From Ryuthela nishihirai (lineage: Eukaryota > Arthropoda > Arachnida > Araneae > Heptathelidae), in contig JAWZYU010000034.1 in assembly GCA_038380435.1 (NCBI GenBank), forward strand, positions 7,050,704 through 7,114,703: a DNA stretch of 64,000 nt, given 5' to 3'. Every line of letters starts with the position of its first letter. Position 1 is the first letter of the stretch. Below the pieces are notes generated by a model, which saw nothing but the letters and a program-made list of their open reading frames with translations, was not told the DNA's origin and did not search any database. Positions 22,662 through 34,565 of this stretch are shown here, in pieces. Made by a program: the position numbers and the translations under genes.

Positions 22662-25600
22662 ATGGCCACACTCCTTCAATGGAACTGTCGTGGATTCCAG
22701 AGGAATATTGACGACATCAAGGTCCTCCTGAGGGCGCACCAACCCCTCTGCGTGTGCCTTCAGGAGACATTTTTGCAGACAGCCAACAATCCCACTATCC
22801 GGCACTTTTCTCTCGTTCGCCGGGACCGGGATGGAGATGGTCCAGCTCACGGGGGTATTGCCATCCTCATGAGCAACCATTCTCCATTCCAGGTCATTCC
22901 CCTCACCTCACATTTAGAGGCGGTTGCCATCCGCCTCTTTGTGGGATTTTCGTTGACTGTCTGTTCTGTTTATCTCCCACCCGGAGGCATCGTTTTCCAG
23001 AATGACCTTGATGACCTCGTCTTGCAGCTGCCGTCCCCCTTCCTCATCATGGGGGACTTCAACGGCCACAGTCCGCTCTGGGGCAGTGCTGACACCAACG
23101 GGAGGGGCCGGGTCTTGGAGCAGTGTTTCCTGGATCCATCGCTCTCCCTGTTGAATACCGGTGTCAGTACCTACTTTCACACCCCAACCCGCACATTCAC
23201 TGCCATTGACCTCACCATCTGCTCCTCCTCGATCCTTCCACTCTTTACATGGGAGGTCGAGGACAATCCCTACGGAAGCGATCACCTCCCCGTGGTGTGT
23301 ACCATCTCTCGTGGGGGGCCTTGCAGCCCTTCGCGTGTCTCCCGGTGGAGGCTTGATCGGGCTGATTGGAGTGGCTTCGAGCTCTTGTCTGAGCTTGATG
23401 AGCACTCTGTCAGCCAGGAGCCCATCAATGTTGCAGTGGCGGAGTTGACGGACTGCATCGTTCATGCAGCTGCCTCTACTATTCCTCAGACCTCGACTCA
23501 GTTTCCACGGTTCCCAAAACCGTGGTGGAATCCCGACTGCACCGCAGCTCGTAAGGCTCAGAACAAGGCTTGGGGGGTGTTTCGGAGATATCCGATGTCC
23601 CCCAACCTCGAAGCATTCAAACGCGCTAGGGCGAAAGCCCGTTTCATCCGGCGCCAGAGCCAGAAGGAATCTTGGATGAAATATACATCTTCTATCACCT
23701 GCACGACCAGTTCTAAGGTCGTGTGGGATAAGGTCCGGAAGATGGGTGGGAAGTACACGTCCCACTCATTATCGATCCTGGAGCACAATGGACAGGCAAT
23801 TGCTGATCCTCGAGCAATTGCCGACATTCTGGGGGAGTCATTCTCCACTATCTCTTCTCTGTCCTCCTACTCCCCCGAGTTTCTGGCCCAGAAGAGCAGG
23901 GCCGAACGCTCTCCGCTGTCCTTCCATTCGAATGGCCTGGAGTCTTACAACAGGCCATTCACAGCGGAGGAGCTTCGCCTTGCTCTGCACACTTCTCGTG
24001 CATCTGCTGTGGGGCCAGACAATGTCCATTATGCCATGCTCCAACATCTCTCACCATCGAGTAAGGATCGACTGCTCCGACTCTTCAACCGTATTTTCAT
24101 CGAGGAGCTGTTTCCGGACTCCTGGCGGGAGGCCATCGTCTTGGCCTTCCCTAAGCCAGGCAAAGATCCCAAGATTCCTTCCAATTATCGTCCAATTGCG
24201 TTGACGAGCTGCGTCTGCAAGGTGTTGGAAAGGATGGTAAATACCAGGCTGGCCTAGTATTTGGAACATCACGGCCTTCTTTCCAACACCCAGTGTGGCT
24301 TTTGCAGGCAGCAGTCTACTTTAGACCACCTGATCCGCCTCGAATTGGCGATCAGGAATTCTTTTTTACGACTAGAGCACCTGGTGTCAGTTTTCTTCGA
24401 CATCGAAAAAGCGTACGACACGGCATGGAGATTCGGCATTCTTCGTGACCTTCACAGCTTCGGCTTGCGAGGTCACATGCCGATCTTCATCGCGCACTTT
24501 TTATCTTCTCGTATTTTTCGAGTTCGTGTCGGCAACACTCTGTCGCGGCCTTTTCCCCAAGAACAGGGGGTGCCTCAAGGCTGCGTCCTGAGTGTTATGC
24601 TTTTCGCTGTCAAGATAAATTCCATTACACGGCAACTTCCTCCGACTGTAGGCAATGCCCTCTATGTTGATGACTTTAGCATCTTTTGCTCATCGTCCAG
24701 CATGAGGGTCATTGAACGACAACTGCAAACTGCCCTGAACAATCTCTCGGTTTGGGCGACGGCCAATGGGTTCCGGTTCTCCCCACAGAAGACCGCTTGT
24801 GTGCACTTTTGCCGCAAGCGTAATCTTCATCTGGACCCCGAGCTGCGGCTCGGGGGTAGCATCATTCCAGTTGTGGTGGAGATCAAGTTTCTCGGTCTCA
24901 TCTTCGACCGGAAATTGACCTTTTTACCACATATTCGACATCTCAGGTCCAAGTGCACGCGGGCATTGAACATCATCAAGGTCCTCTCCTCCCTCTCTTG
25001 GGGGGCGGACCGATGTTCTTTGCTCCGCCTTTACCGTGCACTTGTCCGGTCGAAACTGGACTACGGATCCCAGGTGTATGACTCCGCCCGGGATTCGGTG
25101 GTGAAGGTGCTGGACCCACTCCATCATCAGGCCGTCTGTGTGTGCACGGGGGCCTTCCGCACTTCACCGGTCAAGAGTCTCTACGTTGAGACCGATGAAC
25201 CATCTTTATCTATTCGCTGTCAGCAGTTGTCCCTGCAGTATGCATCAAAATTGCGATCCCTTCCAGGCCATCCCACTTGGGACTGCGTTTTCAGTCCCAG
25301 GTGGGAAATGTTATACCAGAATCGGCTGACTGCCATTCGTCCTTTCGGTTTGCGTGTCCGAGGTTACCTGCGAGACCTCGGACACCAGTCTTGATAGCAT
25401 CGCACAGTCGACAGCTGAGCCACTTCCACCTTGGCTCGCTGTTTCCCCTTCCTGCGATTTTTCCCTGTGCAGGATGGGGAAGGCCTTTACACCCGACTGT
25501 GTGTACCGGCAACTCTTTGCCAGCCATCGTGCTGCGCACCCGGACTTCTTGCCTGTCTTCACAGATGGCTCGAAGTCCGGCACATCTGTGGGATCAGCCA

Positions 25601-26372
25601 TGGTCTGCTGTGATGTAATCATTGCAGACCAGATCCCACAGCAGTGTTCCATCTTCACTGCTGAGTTGCATGCTATCAGCATTGCCTTGGACCATATAGC
25701 AGCTAAGCATCATCGTCGGTGTGTGCTTTACACCGACTCGCTTAGCTCGCTACAGGCTTTGATCTCGGTGAGGCATCGGCCTCACCCTGTTCTCTCCAAG
25801 ATCCGCCAGCAGCTCCATCATCTGGCAGCCACCACCACGATTCTCTTCTGTTGGGTGCCCGGTCATGTCGGAATCAGGGGCAACGATTTGGCAGATTCTG
25901 CTGCCAGGTCAGCCACGCCCCTGTCTGACTCTCCGTTGCCGGTTCCATATGTGGATTTCCGGCAGCGTTTCACCTCGATCTCCGGGCACAGTGGCAGAGA
26001 TCTTGGTCTGAACAGGTTGCTAACAAGCTCTTCGAGATCAAGCCCATTGTCAAACCGTGGCAGTCTTGTTTTCGCAGGAATCGTAAGGAGGAAGTTGTCC
26101 TTGCTCGGCTCTGCTTAGGTCACTCGTTTTTAACCCACTCTTTTCTTCTTAAGGCGGACGCAGTACCTAAGTGCGAGTTTTGCGACACCGTTTTAACAGT
26201 TAAACATATTTTAATTGAATGTCATTGTTTTAACCTTGAACGACGTATGTTTTTTAACTTCCACGATTTTACGTCCGAGCCCCTTACACTCGGACATCTT
26301 TTATCTGATGATTCACATTTAACTACTGTTTTCGACTTTTTACGCTTTACCGGTTATTTTACTCGTTTATGA
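22662..26372 (+). pseudogene. LINE ORF2: AP endonuclease, reverse transcriptase, RNase H
   Basis: The start ATG at 22662 follows the ORF1 stop by one base, suggesting coupled re-initiation. The endonuclease motifs are LLQWNCRGFQ, VCLQETF, IMGDFNGHSPLWG and GSDHLPV. The RT motifs are FFDIEKAYDTAW (A), GVPQGCVLS (B) and YVDDF (C). RNase H has FTDGSKSG, FTAELHAI, YTDSLSS and GNDLAD, so all four acidic residues are kept. The C-terminus has CEFC-x7-H-x4-C. Lesions are TAG at 24255-24257 (from CAG), a one-base insertion near 25375 and a one-base loss near 25978. The reading then continues to TGA 26370-26372. About 1236 codons originally, usual for such elements. Confidence 0.92.
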
Positions 26373-26600
26373 ATTTTCTCTTTTTTAGTGGTTTTTTACC
26401 TGTGTTTACCTGTGTTTTACCTGTTGTTTTTTTACATGGGTCCTATACACCCATTGTTATTGTTGATTTTCTACTTGTTGATTTTACACTTGTTGCTTTC
26501 TTTTACTCTTTTTATACATCTCGTTTTTATGCTGTGTTATTTGTGTCTCTTTTAAATTTGGTTGTGGGTTCCATGTCTTTTACCCTTTTTATCGTTTGTT

Positions 26601-26665
26601 TGGCGCAATATAGCCTTAGTTGCTATTGCGCCAAAAAACCCCAAACAACCAACCAAACAACCAGC
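26601..26665 (+). other. LINE 3' hairpin and repeat tail
   Basis: TGGCGCAATA (26601-26610) pairs perfectly with TATTGCGCCA (26624-26633). It is followed by an AAAACCCCAAACAACC-type tail ending at the target duplication. The truncated copy at 9263-10749 has a corresponding TGGCGC/GCGCCA hairpin and tail. Such a 3' structure is where LINE reverse transcriptases bind their own RNA. Confidence 0.75.
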
Positions 26666-26829
26666 CTATTAGCACCATTCCACATGATTATTGACAAGGT
26701 TGTCATTTTAAGGGTTTTGGTCCTCCCATAACCCTCCCATAAATTCCCAAATACTTGACTGCCTAGTCTCAAATATTTCACAATCAAAAGACATTTGTGC
26801 TTAGAAAATAATTAAAATATCTGAACATT

Positions 26830-27270
26830 TTCTGTTGTTTAGCTATAAAATTTTAAAGTTTATCCTTCAAACCATTTGCACAGTGAAAATCTTTCAGGAG
26901 CAAACTCAGAAGCTTTTCAGAGCAAGGACAGTGAAGTGACACTATGTGATTACATTAGGGTTGTTTAGAACTTCTTTCCAAATGTTTTGAAGAGTGATTC
27001 CAGCATCTCAGTTGCAACTGAGACACTGGGGAGATAAGTGACTGGACCATTACTACTGGTTGTCTTTCAGTTACAACCAAGACACTGGACTTACCCTTTA
27101 TGATATGTGAAAAGAGTTCTAAACAGCCCTAATATAACCATATAGTGTCACTTCACTGAAGACAGAGCACTGTCTTGCTCTAAAAAGCTTATGAGTCTGC
27201 TCCTGAAAACTTTTTAATATACAAATGGTTTGAAGAATAAACTTTAAAATTTTATTTCTCAATGATGGAG
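26830..27270. mobile_element. Palindromic MITE-A, full copy
   Basis: The two arms of about 200 bases are inverted copies: ATAAAATTTTAAAGTTTAT, TTCAAACCATTTG, then AGTGAAGTGACACTAT and TTAGGG(T/C)TGTTTAGA on the left, and their complements on the right. A spacer of about 25-40 bases lies near 27040. A half copy sits at 32348-32570. It has no coding capacity, and the class is unknown. Confidence 0.75.
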
Positions 27271-27274
27271 AGCT

Positions 27275-28330
27275 TTCAGTTATTTTAATTACTCAAATTT
27301 TACATAATGGTTTTTCTTGTGCTATCCTATATTAAATTTAAAAAATTAATCACCTTCTTATAACACAAACAAATTTCAAACCTGATGCCACTTTTAGCTA
27401 TGATGTAGTTATTAACAAGGTATGTTGCTTATGCTGCTATAATATTGATGGGACAAGTTCCCCATAGATGAGTTCTCCCATGCTTATTACATGTTCTGGT
27501 ATTTGTACTCAAGATTGATTTGGGGGAGGGTTTCATGGAACATACTGAATTTCAATGGTTCATTTTTTTCTAGTATATAACATTCTTTGAGCAATGGTCA
27601 CAGTATTGACAACTGTTTGGAAATTTATCAAATTATATTTGAAATCAGGATATCCAATTACCATTCGTATCAAATCATCAGAGCAAAGAAACATTTAAAA
27701 AGCTTAATGACAATGCAAAAATTGTTTTTATGTTCCCGCACACCTCTGCTATTCTGCAGGCTATGGGTCAAGGGTCTATTGCTAGAGCACTGTGCAGATA
27801 TCCACATTTAAAATCTCTTGGCAGGTAAAAGGTTAATGTGAATATGGATAGCAAAAAATATTGCATTTGATAAGAATAGCAAGATATGGGCAAACATTAC
27901 TGCACTATTGATGACTTACATGAGAAAAAACTATCGGAAGAAATGGAAAAAAAAATTTATTTTGGAAATTCGGTGATAATATTTGCATTAAAAATATAAA
28001 AATGCTTTAGAATAAAGCTACAAAAAAATTTTTTTTCCTATCCTATATGAAAGAAGCTATCATTTGTTATCAAAGCAGAACAAATGCTCAAAAAAGTTGC
28101 TTGAGTGCTGTGTAGAAAAATGGAATTAAATCTATGAATATTTCAGTCATGGATATCACAATTGTTTGCATAGTAAAATGAGAGAGAGTTTCGAATAATA
28201 AAAAGGAGTCTCTTCCCTTAATCATGGATAACTCTATTTAGTTTAAAAGTACAGAATTAACTCGTAATAATTTGCAAAAATTACATTGAAGTAAATTTAA
28301 AAAAAAAATTAATGAGGTACTTTTTTTAAA
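27275..28330. other. AT-rich non-coding stretch
   Basis: No gene is supported; the 74-codon open frame at 27587-27811 shows no domain. Confidence 0.4.
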
Positions 28331-28336
28331 AATATC

Positions 28337-31300
28337 ATCATCCTCATCATCCTCAAGCAGCCAATGGGCTACGGAGGTCCAACCAGACTGTGCAATTTAG
28401 TTCTCCAAGCAAGTCTATCCTGAACTACATCTACTGCATCTGGCCACTGCACACCAATTCTAACAAGGTCCTGTTTGACATTGTCTGCCCACCGCATCCT
28501 AGGTCTTCCCTTCTTTCTGAGGCCTTTAGGCACACTGTTCATAACCCTATTCCCCAATCTATAATTATTCATATGGGCAACATGGCCAAACCAACGGAGT
28601 CTCTCTCTGCACAATATGCTGCTTAAAGGAGGTTGCAAACTCCTTTGCCTAACCTCATCATTAGTTACAAAGTTGAACCACCTAATGCCCAAGATGCTGC
28701 GTAAGCATCTGGAATCAAAAGCATCTAGTTTCCTGTTATCTTGTTTACAAAGTGTCCAAGTTTCACTACCATAACTAACCCTAGAAAGAACCAAACTATT
28801 ATACAGCCTAATTTTAGTCTTTAGGTGTATACGCCTATTTCTCCACACTCTCCATAGATTCTTAAAAGTCCCGGCAGCAATCCCTATTCGTCTGTTAATC
28901 TCATGCCGCACATCACCATTATCTGTTACATAGCTCCCAAGATAATTAAACTGTGACACCTGCTCAAGACTGCAACCATTCAGATTAACTGAATCACAGC
29001 CTGCCTGACCAATTTTCATCACTTTAGTTTTCTCTCTATTTATAACCAAACCTACTCTACTACCAGTCTCATCAACAGCTCTAATGAAAGAGTTCATCTC
29101 ATCAACATCATTAGCCAACAAGACCAAGTCGCCTGCATAATCTAAATCAGAAATTTTCATATCTCCAGCCCATTTAAGGCCAAAATCTTTCCCTTGAAGT
29201 GAATTTCGCATAACATAATCAATAACCAAACTAAAGAGAAAAGGAGACAAAATGCACCCTTGTTGAACACCAGAAGTAATGCTAAACCAATTGCTACAAG
29301 CCTTACCAACTCTCACACATGACTCATTGTTATTATAGAGAGCTTTCATTATGTTAACTAACTTGTCTGGTATACCATATGATCTCTCAATCAACCACAA
29401 ATTATGACGATCAACTGAGGCGAAAGCCTTTTTGAAATCAACAAAGCTAGCAACCAAAGGTTTCTGAAACTCTAAACATTTCTCAAGAATCTGCCTAAGT
29501 GAAAATATCTGATCCACACATCCCCTACCACTTCTGAATCCACATTGCTCATCACACAATTGACTGTCAACCAGATTCTTAATTCTATTAAGCACAATCA
29601 TGGAAAGAACTTTACCTGGAACAGAGAGTAGGCTAATACCCCTATAGTTATCACAAGAACTGCGATCACCTTTTTTGAAAATAGGGATAACAATAGCTCT
29701 GGTAAAATCCTTAGGAACCATGCCTTTATCATAAAAGATATTCAGAATTTCAGTCATTCAAGTGGTAACCGAAACATTTCCAGCTCTAAGCATTTCTGTA
29801 GTAATTTCATCTACCCCTGGGGATTTATGAAGTTTAAGTTTAGAAACAGCCAAAATAACTTCAGATTGTGTTATAGGGCCAACATTAAAGCCAGTAATGC
29901 ATCTATCATCATTGCAAACAATGGGAATAGAACTAAGCGCATTGTTTAGAATATCACTGAAATGCTCAGCCCACCTAGCCATGACAGAATCCTCACCTTC
30001 TATAACCTTACCTTGTTTATCCTTCAATCCCTGTATACCTGTCCGCTTTCTACCACACAAAACATTAACTATCTGGTACAGCTCTCTACTGTTGTGCTGT
30101 CTAACTGCTTCCTCTGCTTTGTCAGCCAAACCATCAAGCCAAAGATTCTTTCAGCAGCTAACTGATCCTTTACACATTTATTAAGTTCTCTGTAATGCTT
30201 TCTGTTAGTACTAGTAGGGTATTGATTAAGGACATTCCTGCAGTTCTTTCTTTCCGAAATAAGCTCAAGTGCCTTATCACTCAGATAATTCTGTCTCTTC
30301 TGCTCCTTTTTTCCTAAAAGAATAAAGTTAGTGTCCAAAAAAGCCTGTTTAAAATGATCCCATTCTTCCTCAACTTCAGTAGTAAGCAAACCATGACTGT
30401 CATAATGACTAAGTAACCTATCATGGTAAGCTTTGGCAATAACTGGGTCTTTCAGAGCTTCAGTATTAAAAGCAAATTTTTTAACCCTAGCACAACACTT
30501 TTTAAGTTTAAGTTGCAAGACACTTTTAACAAGGTAATGGTCAGATCCAATTTCAGCTCCCCTATATGCCCTGGTATTTCTAACAGAACTAGCCCATTTG
30601 CTGTTAATTAATATATAATCAATCATATTCCTATGCAGCCCATCAGGTGAAACCCATGTGTACTTATGTATGTCGCGGTGTTTGTAATATGTGTTAGTTA
30701 TTCTGAAACCATTGAGTTTACTTACCTGTAGGAGACGTTGCCCATTGCCATTGCAGCTACCAATAACAAAAGGGCCTATTACTCCTCCCCAAAGGTCAGA
30801 GTCAGTACCAACTTTGGCATTGAAGTCACCAAGAACAAGGGTAATATCTCCTCTCTTGACAGAATTCAAAATATCCTGAAGTTGTTCATAAAACCTATCC
30901 TTCTCATCCTCATTGGCATCCTCAGTGGGGGGCATAACAGCAGATAACATTCAGGTCTTTAACGCTTGTCCGAAATTTTGCTGTAAGAAACCTTTCATTA
31001 ATGCACTCATATCCTAGAAGAGCATCACTAGCGTGTCTGCTGAGAAGCAGACCCACGCCTTGCTGATGCTTATTGTCGTCCCTCCCTGAAAAGAGAAATT
31101 TAAGATTATTTTTAAGAATCTGACCTTTATCCGTCCATCTGGTCTCTTGCAAGCCGAGAATATCTAAATTATAATGGTGGAATTCTTGTGTGAGGACATC
31201 AAGAGAAAAAGCTCTGTGCAGAGTCCTCACATTCCAACTACCTATGGAGAGAAAATGGTTAGTAAGATGTTTAAAGAAACTATGTTTATTGAGAGAGGAA

Positions 31301-31860
31301 ATGCCGACAGTATCAAACAGCCCCCTAATCGCAAACATAGGGCAAAGACCCATTCCCCCACCACTAAAGGCGGAAGCCATCTACACTGGAAGACTTCCTC
31401 CAATGTAGAATTTGACGATGCCAATAGAAGCAAAGAGTTCAGGTGCCTGCGATGAGCTCTGCTCAGGATTATCCACCAGCTGATAAACATATCCTGCGAA
31501 TCTATTCACTTGGGGCTGTCAACCCACAAACAAACAGAAAACACAGCGGAAGATTTTTCCTCCACAGAAGCCCACCAGTGCAGCAAAATCAGGATCCATA
31601 ATCAGAGCCATATATCTGTCCAGTCCAGTGGGTTTATATGGTCAGCACCAGGACCCTGTGTGGTTGACCACTCCTCAGCAGGGTAGAAAAAAAAAGAAAA
31701 GTAGCCATAGTTGTCCAGATCAGTAGGCCACAATAATCTGGCAGCCCTCCCCTTCTGTTCACTTCCACAAGAGAGTATCTCTTTTGAAAGGTACTAACGG
31801 TCAGCACCACGAGAAGGCGGGGTCGGACATTAGGTGCTAGGCCTGGCCGGTTCTGTGCAT
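28337..31860 (-). mobile_element. RTE-like LINE, nearly full length, inactive
   Basis: Minus-strand element with a 5' UTR (about 31860-31381), one long ORF (31380-28369) and a short 3' UTR ending in a GATGATGAGGATGATGAT tail at 28337-28356. Trinucleotide tails of this sort are typical of RTE/BovB LINEs. The 5' boundary is approximate and no target duplication was found. The 3' end GGCTGCTTGAGGATGATG shares GCTGCTTGAGGA with the SINE-2 copies. Confidence 0.85.
28369..31380 (-). pseudogene. RTE-like pol: AP endonuclease and reverse transcriptase
   Basis: Read from 31380: SIGSWNVRTL and ILGLQETRW (endonuclease), then LVLGDFNAKVG, IDYILIN and GSDHYLV. The reverse transcriptase has NYRGISLLSVPGKV, SFVDFKKAFASVDR (motif A), GVQQGCILSPFLFSLV (B) and LDYAGDLVLLA. 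The last is motif C with the first catalytic Asp replaced by Gly. The C-terminus (ERLRWFGHVAHMNNYRL, RKKGRPRMRW) is typical of RTE-type endonuclease-reverse transcriptases. Disruptions are a one-base insertion in the C-run near 30937, a frameshift near 30140 and an in-frame TGA at 29758-29760. The lost catalytic residue shows decay beyond simple frameshifts. Confidence 0.9.
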
Positions 31861-32347
31861 CATCACAGGGGATTGGTGCATAGCTCTCCTTCCAGTGACT
31901 ACCTAGCTACCATTTACAGACCAAATATAGGCTTACTTTTATTATACATTTTTCAGTGCAATCCCAATGGATGTAATGTGAACGTTTTTCTTAAAAAATA
32001 TGAAACTGGTATACAGATACCAGTTTCTACAAAAATATAACTAAATCCATATGGACATTAAGTGAACATTTTTCTTTTTGTGTAGCTGTTAATGTTTGAA
32101 AAGGATAAAATATGAATGGATCCAAACCACTTGATATTATAAGTAAGGTTTTTAAAACTGGTTCTGAGGAAAAAGCACATTAAAAAAAAATTAACTACTT
32201 ATAATATGCTACCATTAATCATGTAACATATCATGAAGAGATTTTGGGTCAAATTACATACATTCATTTCAGTTAGTTTTCTAAAAGTATAATAGACAAT
32301 TAAAAGGATCTTCTTGCTCAGAAATTAATTAAAAATAACCCAAAATT
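31861..32347. other. AT-rich non-coding stretch
   Basis: It contains a short inverted repeat (AAACTGGTAT/ATACCAGTTT near 32003-32025). No gene is seen. Confidence 0.4.
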
Positions 32348-32570
32348 CTCCATCATTGAGCAATAAAATTTTAAAGTTTATTCTTCAAACTATTTGCACG
32401 TTAAAAGTTTTTAGGAAAAAACTCGGAAGCATTTCAGAGCAAGGACAGCACTCCGTCTTCAGTGAAGTTACACTATATGGTGACATTAGGGCTGTTTAGA
32501 GCTTCTTTCCACATGTCATGAAAGGTGATTACAATGTCTTGGTTGCAGGTGGGGATGGGTGAGGTCATTA
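32348..32570. repeat. MITE-A, half copy
   Basis: It starts CTCCATCATTGAGCAATAAA and follows one arm of the 26830-27270 element through AGCAAGGACAGCACTCCGTC, CTATATGGTGACATTAGGGC and ATGTCTTGGTTGCAG. It then stops at the centre of the palindrome; the second arm is missing. Confidence 0.75.
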
Positions 32571-32908
32571 TTTCAATAGCCTTGTGGACTATGGTTCCAT
32601 AGAAAGTGGATGCGTGTGCAAGCAGTGTGATATGCTCCCAGTCTATTGTTACCGCGTGTTATACTGCTAGCTCAGCAGCAGCCATTGTTAGACAACATCA
32701 AGGCTGAATCTAGAGTGTGGGTGGGAAGGAGGACCTTTGAAAATGCTAATAATGGTAAATAGAGGCAAAATTTTTTTAACATATGCATATTTCATCACTT
32801 TTCAAAAAATATTTGAAACAGAGGAGGAAATGTTATACTGCAATAGAAAATCAATACTCTTGCTTCCCTCCCTTTCCTTTTTCGAGCTTGACTTAATTTC
32901 TAACCCCC

Positions 32909-32939
<31 letters not shown>

Positions 32940-33814
32940 ACTCTTTTTTTTTGGAGAACTGGGCCTGGAAAACAGTAATTTAAAGTTTTTACCAAAAATC
33001 AATGCATTTTAATGGCCGGTATGAATGCATAGCAATTTTATTGTTGCTCCCCACACACACACACCTGCTTCAAGGGAATTTTATTATTATTATTATTTTT
33101 CTTTTTTTTTTTGCTGTTACAAATGATTTAAATTTTTTGCCACCTTAAGTGATTATACCATTTTTATCATCTAAAAATTATCTTACTATTTTTTGGCTAT
33201 AACTGAGTTTATTTTTCTGGCTCCATATTGGAAATAAATTCCAACTAAATCATTAGTAACAGGGTTTCAAAATTACTATGTTCCCAAAATGTTTTGGAAA
33301 GATCTTAGTGCTTTATATTCATTGCACTCTTATTTTGAGTTCAGAATGAGCATACTGCCACTAGTGACAGCTTGGAAGATGTATTCAGGTCCAGATCTAG
33401 AAAAAATAAAGGAGGGAGGGGAAGTGACTGACTTGCAATTGTTTAGACCATATTGCAATTGTTTAGATGCAAACAAACAAACAAATAAATTTTAAAATAG
33501 AAGGAAATAAGTCTTTATTAACACTTTGAGCTCAGTAGTGGCGCCACTACCATTTGTCTAATTTTGCCAAGACACTGGAGGTTGTACAAATGCATTCTTG
33601 TACATTTTATGGTTTCATGAAACAGAAACAGAAGGTAAGGTACTGATGATAAGGGTACAATTCCTGGTCTCAAAAGTATTAAGCAGTTTTTTTAAAGTTG
33701 AGATTATAATAATCTCTGGTTTCTTGGCAAAGGAGATGGATAGTACTGACATAACTGATGGATTCAAAATGTTAATTATAAAGCTATTTATGTTCCTATA
33801 TATATATAAAAAAA
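32571..33814. other. Non-coding with simple repeats
   Basis: A C-run of about 22 bases followed by (AC)n lies at 32904-32941, and (TTA)n near 33079-33099. A TAGTGGCGCCACTA palindrome lies at 33536-33549 next to TTAACACTTTGAGCTC, resembling a worn piggyBac-type MITE end. No gene. Confidence 0.45.
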
Positions 33815-33990
33815 TTATCCTTCAAGCAACTGCTTGCTACAAAGATCTGACAGGAGCTTGTCAGTTAATACACCATAGAAGAGATCTTTTAAGGTGAGAC
33901 CTCAGTAGGACAAACAAGAAAAACATGATTCCTTATCTGGGGTTTGAATACATGTCCCTTTGACTAGTAGCCAAGCCATTCTGCCACTGA
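33815..33990 (-). repeat. SINE-2 (tRNA-Ser-like), minus strand
   Basis: The order is the same as in the better copy at 50144-50332: 3' end CAAGCAACTGCTTG, then GATCTGACAGGAGC, GAGACCTCAG and a worn tRNA head (TAGTAGCCAAGCCATTCTGC). It is more diverged than the other copies. Confidence 0.75.
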
Positions 33991-34075
33991 GGTAGACATT
34001 ATATTAAAATCCACTTTTTTAATGGCTTTAAATTTATTAAATTGTTAGAAACAAATATATAACACAGTGCTACAC

Positions 34076-34565
34076 AATTAGGAGATATGTACACATGTAC
34101 CACTATTACACTGTAAAGTCCTTCTTTTAGAAATTGTTGCTGTCCATGCAATTGAAAGTTCTACTGTTCAATTTCCACCTGAGTAATCAAAGCAAAAGGA
34201 TAAGGTTAACTAATATTCCTAAAATTATTATGCAGTGTGATACTTATGTTTTAGGCAATCCACTTGCTCTGTCCACACTTCCAGCAGTTGTTTTTTACTG
34301 GTGTTCACTTATGTCCAGTCATTTGCTGATTGCCTTTTGCATAAGGACGTCACTTTTCACTCTGTAGACTAATTCCAGTCTGCAGAGTTATTATGCATCA
34401 CACTGCATAATAATTTTATGAATGTTAGTTAGCCTTATTCTTTTGCTATTGATTATACTCCGGTGAAAATTAAATGGTAGAACTTTCAATTTCATGGACA
34501 GCAACAATTGCTAAAAGAAGGACTTTACAGTGTAATAGTGGTACATGTGTACATATCTCCTAATT
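34076..34565. mobile_element. 490-bp palindromic MITE-B
   Basis: Two arms of about 170 bases are close to perfect inverted copies. The ends are AATTAGGAGATATGTACACA on both strands, followed by ATGTACCACTATTACACTGT and AAAGTCCTTCTTTTAG. The arms meet around a 150-base centre that has a further ATTATGCA(G/T)... inverted pair. No ORF of note and no clear target duplication were found. The high arm identity argues that it is younger than MITE-A. Confidence 0.75.

Larger units (their letters stand above)
20662..26665 (+). mobile_element. Full-length RNase H LINE (I/Loa-like clade), inactivated
   Basis: The element is about 6.0 kb, flanked by an 11-bp duplication CTATTAGCACC (20651-20661 and 26666-26676). 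It has a structured 5' end, two ORFs and a 3' UTR ending in a hairpin and an AACC/AAACAACC tail. ORF order gag then endonuclease-RT-RNase H puts it near the I, Loa and Outcast type non-LTR elements. Its GC content is well above the intron's. Intact 5' and 3' ends show that it inserted full length; several lesions now break both ORFs. A truncated sister lies at 9263-10749. Confidence 0.93.

Noticed and set aside
22914..23765. 283-codon minus-strand frame inside the LINE
   Set aside because: It is a shadow of the endonuclease/RT reading on the plus strand, favoured by the high GC content of that ORF.
31700..31930. HDV-like ribozyme at the RTE-like LINE 5' end
   Set aside because: A CCTAAT joiner-like word is present, but I could not find P1 and P2 strands in the required order.
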